The notes under the pieces are model-generated. The model saw only the letters and a program-made list of their open reading frames with translations, did no database searches and was not told the origin of the DNA. From positions 1 through 64,000 of the forward strand of contig PUOX01000031.1 of assembly GCA_003552925.1 (NCBI GenBank): a stretch of DNA of 64,000 nucleotides, given 5' to 3'. Positions 58,171 to 64,000 of the stretch are shown piece after piece. Each line of letters begins with the position of its first letter. The first letter of the stretch is position 1. Both the position numbers and the translations under genes were made by a program. The stretch is from Mollicutes bacterium. Lineage in GTDB: Bacteria > Bacillota_I > Bacilli_A > Izemoplasmatales > Izemoplasmataceae.

Positions 58171-59273
58171 CAGCTTCCCTCACTTTCCACATCGTATGTG
58201 ATCAATACGTCTTCTTCAAACGTTTCAATGCTTTTGCGTTTTAATGCGACACTTTCGGCTACGGTGTCCACACCGGTGCCGCCGACAGGCGTATACGCGT
58301 TTTCACCGCCTAGGATTTTCGGGGCGATGAAGAGGTGGAGCCGTTGGATGATGCCCGCTTTGAACGCCGAATCGTTGACGAAGCTTCCGCCTTCCAACAA
58401 GACGCTGTCAATGCCTTCTTCTCCGAGTTTTTTGACCAACGCCCGCAAATCGACATGCCCGTCTTTTTCCGGCGTGGTCCAAACGTCGGCGCCTTGTTCT
58501 TTCAAAGCGTCCACCCTCTTATTGGGCGCGCTATTGGTGATGGCGACGATGGTTCGTGTGGTGTCCGCATGTTTTAGAACGTTGCTGTCAAGGGGCGTTT
58601 CCGCAAAAGTGTCCAAGACGATGCGTACGGGATGACGTACTTTCTTGTTCGGAAGACGTGCCGTAAGCAACGGGTTGTCGGCGATGACGGTGCCTGCGCC
58701 AACCATGATCGCATGCACGCGGTGCCTGAGTTCGTGTACGAAACGTCTGGATTGTTCGTTGGTGATCCATTTGGCGTCGCCGGTTTTTGTGGCGGTTTTC
58801 CCATCGGCGCTCATCGCCGTTTTGAGCACCACAAACGGTTTCTTGTGGACGATGTAGTGGAAAAAGATCTCGTTCAAGCGCCGGTTTTCCTCGTCCAAGA
58901 CGCCCGTTTCCACCTCAATCCCCGCTTCTTTGAGAGCTTTAACGCCTCTTCCCGAGACAAGGGGGTTGGGGTCTTTTGACGCGAGCACGACACGTTTGAT
59001 GCCGCTATGGATGATGGCGTCCGTGCAAGGCGGGGTCTTGCCGTGGTGCGAACAAGGCTCGAGCGTCACATACATCGTGGCGCCTTTTGCCCGGTCGCCG
59101 GCATTAAATAGAGCGTTCACTTCGGCGTGGTGCTTTCCGTAAAGCGCGTGGAATCCTTCGCCGACCACTTCGCCATTGTTCACGATGACAGCGCCGACCA
59201 AAGGATTCGGATTGGTGAACCCTTCGCCTTTTTTCGCCAGTTTCAGCGCTCTTTGCATATGTTTTGTGTCCAT
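58170..59273 (-). CDS. ribD: Bifunctional pyrimidine deaminase/reductase RibD
   Basis: 'HMQRALKLAKKGEGFTNPNPLVGAVIV', 'HAEVNALFNAGDRAKGATMYVTLEPCSHHGKTPPC'. Confidence 0.97.
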   Translation of the reverse strand: MDTKHMQRALKLAKKGEGFTNPNPLVGAVIVNNGEVVGEGFHALYGKHHAEVNALFNAGDRAKGATMYVTLEPCSHHGKTPPCTDAIIHSGIKRVVLASKDPNPLVSGRGVKALKEAGIEVETGVLDEENRRLNEIFFHYIVHKKPFVVLKTAMSADGKTATKTGDAKWITNEQSRRFVHELRHRVHAIMVGAGTVIADNPLLTARLPNKKVRHPVRIVLDTFAETPLDSNVLKHADTTRTIVAITNSAPNKRVDALKEQGADVWTTPEKDGHVDLRALVKKLGEEGIDSVLLEGGSFVNDSAFKAGIIQRLHLFIAPKILGGENAYTPVGGTGVDTVAESVALKRKSIETFEEDVLITYDVESEGS

Positions 59274-59289
59274 TCGATCACCTGCCAAG

Positions 59290-59315
59290 AAAAAATGCCC
59301 TGACAAATCAGGGCA
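59290..59315 (-). terminator. FMN riboswitch terminator
   Basis: Minus strand TGCCCTGATTTGTCAGGGCA followed by TTTTTT, between aptamer and ribD. Confidence 0.85.
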
Positions 59316-59333
59316 TGGGAAAGTCTAAAAAAC

Positions 59334-59445
59334 GCGCATCTTCTTCCATCCAGACTGTGACTGTCGGTATGGGAATCGCACCCATTCAGCTTTCGCTCGC
59401 GGACTTTACCGCCGGTCGGGAGTTTCACCCTGCCCTGAAGATGTC
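59334..59445 (-). promoter_or_regulatory. FMN (RFN) riboswitch
   Basis: Minus strand 'ATCTTCAGGGCAGGGTGAAACTCCCGACCGGCGGTAAAGTCCGCGAGCG...GGTGCGATTCCCATACCGACAGTCACAGTCTGGATGGAAGAAGATG'. Confidence 0.96.
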
Positions 59446-59494
59446 TAAATGTATTATAGAAAAGCTTGACGTCAAAGTCAATCCATTCACGAAT

Positions 59495-61066
<1,572 letters not shown>

Positions 61067-61101
61067 TCATTAAGGGGGATAGAACTTTTTTTATGCGAGG
61101 G

Positions 61102-61130
61102 TTGACAGAAAAAAAGAAATTTTGTATAGT
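61102..61130 (+). promoter_or_regulatory. SigA-type promoter of groESL
   Basis: TTGACA-N17-TATAGT. Confidence 0.88.
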
Positions 61131-61134
61131 TTTA

Positions 61135-61161
61135 TTAGCAAACGATATGAACGAGTGCTAA
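61135..61161 (+). promoter_or_regulatory. CIRCE (HrcA operator), left arm degenerate
   Basis: TTAGCAAAC-N9-GAGTGCTAA versus consensus TTAGCACTC-N9-GAGTGCTAA, upstream of groES. Confidence 0.9.
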
Positions 61162-61198
61162 AACCATACAACGACAAACACTAAGGAGGTATATGTTC

Positions 61199-63099
<1,901 letters not shown>

Positions 63100-63104
63100 A
63101 AGAA

Positions 63105-63141
63105 AAAATGAAGCTCGGCGCAAGCCGGGCTTCATTTTTTG
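63105..63141. terminator. Terminator after groEL, shared with convergent gene
   Basis: aaaatgaagctcggcgcaagccgggcttcattttttg. Confidence 0.85.
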
Positions 63142-63638
63142 ATTTTCGCTTTTTTCAACGCTGCTTCTCTCGCTTCGTAGAGCGCTTTCGTGAACGCTTT
63201 CTCTTCGTCTTTGCGGAGGAGGAAAACGATCGTTTTCCGCCGTTTGTCCTGCGAATCACGGAACCGAAAAACGACTTTCAAATAGCCGAACCATCCGTAA
63301 AAAAGCGGAGAAAGCCTCACGTCGCGCAAGTCTTTGAGAAAATACGTCTTGTCCTCTTTGTCTTCGTATGCCATGCGGTAGGTTTCGCCTTCCAAGACGA
63401 AGGTCATCTTGTTGTACATGGTGTACTCCCGGTAAAACCAGGCAATGCTTAAGACGATTCCGCCAAGGACTTGAAGGGCGTAGTTCATCCATGCCGCATC
63501 GAATAGCCGCCAATCCTGTCCGCGGTAGAGCGCTCGCAGGACGAGGTCTAAGGCGATGAAACCGATGACGGCGCCGAAGGCGATTAGGATGGAGAGTTGT
63601 TTGGGGGTGAGCGTGCCGCTAGCGAACCTGTCTTTCAT
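63132..63638 (-). CDS. Hypothetical membrane protein (two TM, PH-like C-terminal region possible)
   Basis: Two hydrophobic segments then 'KMTFVLEGETYRMAYEDKEDKTYFLKDLRDVRL'; ordinary codon usage; SD upstream. Confidence 0.6.
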   Translation of the reverse strand: MKDRFASGTLTPKQLSILIAFGAVIGFIALDLVLRALYRGQDWRLFDAAWMNYALQVLGGIVLSIAWFYREYTMYNKMTFVLEGETYRMAYEDKEDKTYFLKDLRDVRLSPLFYGWFGYLKVVFRFRDSQDKRRKTIVFLLRKDEEKAFTKALYEAREAALKKAKIKK

Positions 63639-63650
63639 GCTTTCACCTGC

Positions 63651-63998
63651 TTATTTGCTGTTTTTGATTTTGATGTAGGCGACTTTGTTTTCGATTTTCA
63701 CCGAGAAAGCCTTGTGTTGTTTGAAAAAGGTCAAAGGTTTGACGTTCGTGCCGTAGTTGCGCGGATGGAAGCCCGGGAACTTCTTTTGCAGAAGGTTCGC
63801 CACAACGCTCCAATACGCCCAACCGTCGTCTTCTTGGTTCGAGACGATGATGTTTTTCAACTCTTTTTCAATGGTCTCAAGCGGCGTGATGCTGCTTTCG
63901 ACTTTTTTCTTGCGGCCGTTTTTGGCTTTTCCTTCTTTTTTGTTCTCCTCTTCGGCAAGCATTTTGTCGAGGTAGGAGAACGTTTCGCAAGAATTCAC
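63651..63998 (-). CDS. Partial protein with OST-HTH/LOTUS-like C-terminal domain (5' part outside window)
   Basis: 'LETIEKELKNIIVSNQEDDGWAYWSVVANLLQKKFPGFHPRNYGTNVKPLTFFKQHKAFSV' resembles LOTUS domains of LabA-like NYN proteins; frame runs to the window edge. Confidence 0.75.
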   Translation of the reverse strand: MNSCETFSYLDKMLAEEENKKEGKAKNGRKKKVESSITPLETIEKELKNIIVSNQEDDGWAYWSVVANLLQKKFPGFHPRNYGTNVKPLTFFKQHKAFSVKIENKVAYIKIKNSK

Positions 63999-64000
63999 AA

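Overview
This 64 kb window is a dense, mostly plus-strand chromosomal core region of a Bacillota-type bacterium. A Firmicutes or Mollicutes-related lineage is inferred from T-box, TPP and FMN leaders, CIRCE-groESL, RecU, RNase J, EngB, MutY and RadC. I see no rRNA, tRNA, CRISPR array, prophage or intact transposon. Main blocks: yggS-sepF-yggT / T-box-ileS; YczE-deoC-deoD; an M16 peptidase pair; a second ssb; thyA-dfrA-plsC; pdp; TPP riboswitch-thiT; glgA-glgC; recU; rnj; tig-HAD-ptsH-lon; ohr and two lipoproteins; engB; T-box-valS-folC; ptsI; mutY; radC; rplU-rpmA-(GNAT/P-loop fusion)-obgE; two tandem mgtE; ruvA-HExxH protein; asparaginase; PHP phosphatase; rarA; GNATs; LRR lipoprotein; radical SAM; EIIC-like; FMN riboswitch-ribD-ribE-ribBA-ribH-HAD; glpK; CIRCE-groES-groEL; and a partial LOTUS-domain protein at the right edge. 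The most interesting items are: (1) a HAD phosphatase translationally coupled to ribH at the end of the FMN-riboswitch operon, a candidate for the often unassigned riboflavin pathway phosphatase; (2) a 30-codon ORF whose stop codon lies inside the 5' arm of a terminator upstream of a radical SAM gene, i.e. leader-peptide attenuation architecture; (3) an L27 gene with a diverged N-terminal extension and no prp/ysxB between rplU and rpmA; (4) a three-tier nested inverted repeat between two divergent genes; (5) a GNAT/P-loop kinase fusion next to obgE; (6) an unusual HExxH protein following ruvA. No database search was possible; family calls rest on recognised motifs and gene context.
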